From positions 1-52,527 of the forward strand of contig JAGNEZ010000047.1 in NCBI GenBank assembly GCA_018003015.1: DNA of 52,527 nucleotides, in the 5' to 3' direction. This DNA comes from Phycisphaerae bacterium (GTDB lineage Bacteria; Planctomycetota; Phycisphaerae; UBA1845; PWPN01). The position numbers and the translations under genes were made by a program. Each line of letters opens with the position of its first letter. Positions within the stretch are counted from its first letter, which is position 1. The notes beneath the pieces were generated by a model, which saw only the letters and a program-made list of their open reading frames with translations, ran no database searches and was not told the origin of the DNA. Below are positions 52,491-52,527 of this stretch, one piece after another.

Positions 52491-52527
52491 ATGCCTCGTT
52501 CAACGGATACCCGGAAGCTGGCGTTGT
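52491..52527 (+). CDS. Start of an unidentified gene, cut by the window edge
   Basis: AGGAGA lies 7 nt before ATG 52491, which opens MPRSTDTRKLAL to the window end. Twelve residues are too few to identify the gene. It is divergent from the WD40-TPR gene, with 39 bp between the two starts. Confidence 0.4.
   Translation, partial: MPRSTDTRKLAL

Noticed and set aside
1-52527. tRNA genes, CRISPR arrays, insertion sequences
   Set aside because: I found no T-arm GGTTCGAAT-like motifs with cloverleaf support, no regularly spaced repeats and no transposase-like protein.

Overview
The window is about 52.5 kb of uniformly GC-rich DNA that looks like a planctomycete chromosome, most likely of the class Phycisphaerae. 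The signs are: dockerin-like C-terminal tails with paired D-x-D-x-D calcium loops and a conserved Cys-Leu-x-Gly-Pro; exported sulfatases, one ending in HEAT-like repeats; pilin-like stretches of the LARARELAKR type; double zinc ribbons on membrane proteins; WD40 plus TPR proteins; and a divergent membrane pyrophosphatase. I recognise no rRNA, tRNA, CRISPR array, insertion sequence or prophage. It reads as ordinary chromosome, with 33 complete genes and one gene start cut by the right edge.

Layout. 1-3.1 kb: an exported GHL10-type glycoside hydrolase. 3.1-8.4 kb (minus): a tightly coupled polyphosphate operon, ROK sugar kinase - Ppx - Ppk1 - SixA-like phosphatase. 8.6-16.3 kb (plus): endonuclease IV, two membrane proteins, a GH106-like rhamnosidase, an MFS exporter and ribosomal protein S21. 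16.6-19.1 kb (minus): a divergent proton-pumping pyrophosphatase. 19.3-25.5 kb (plus): a possible surface-glycan or lipid modification cluster (O-methyltransferase, GT39, membrane GT2, methyltransferase, B12 radical SAM). 25.7-35.8 kb (minus): methyltransferase plus esterase, then a GH20 hexosaminidase paired with a very large (alpha/alpha)-barrel hydrolase, then an LpxL-like acyltransferase. 36.0-39.3 kb (plus): PHP phosphatase, a secreted AMMECR1-like/six-hairpin fusion and a thioredoxin-fold lipoprotein. 39.5-48.9 kb: two sulfatases, an M48 protease next to an inactivated M48/pilin-like fusion, a GH16-like protein and the ComM/YifB ATPase. 49.3-52.5 kb: a second GHL10 protein (a lipoprotein), a WD40-TPR protein, and the start of another gene.

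How the genes fit together. Two themes stand out. One is use of sulfated or amino-sugar polysaccharides by exported enzymes (two GHL10, GH106-like, GH20, a six-hairpin enzyme, GH16-like, two sulfatases, a carbohydrate esterase). The other is phosphoanhydride energy handling (Ppk1, Ppx, SixA, ROK kinase, PPi pump). The most unusual items are the exported AMMECR1-like/six-hairpin protein with its one-cysteine thioredoxin partner, the dead-protease/pilin fusion beside its intact M48 paralogue, and several promoters whose -10 box lies 6-9 nt from a start codon with no ribosome binding site, which suggests leaderless mRNAs.

All functional calls are from reading motifs by eye. No database search was possible.
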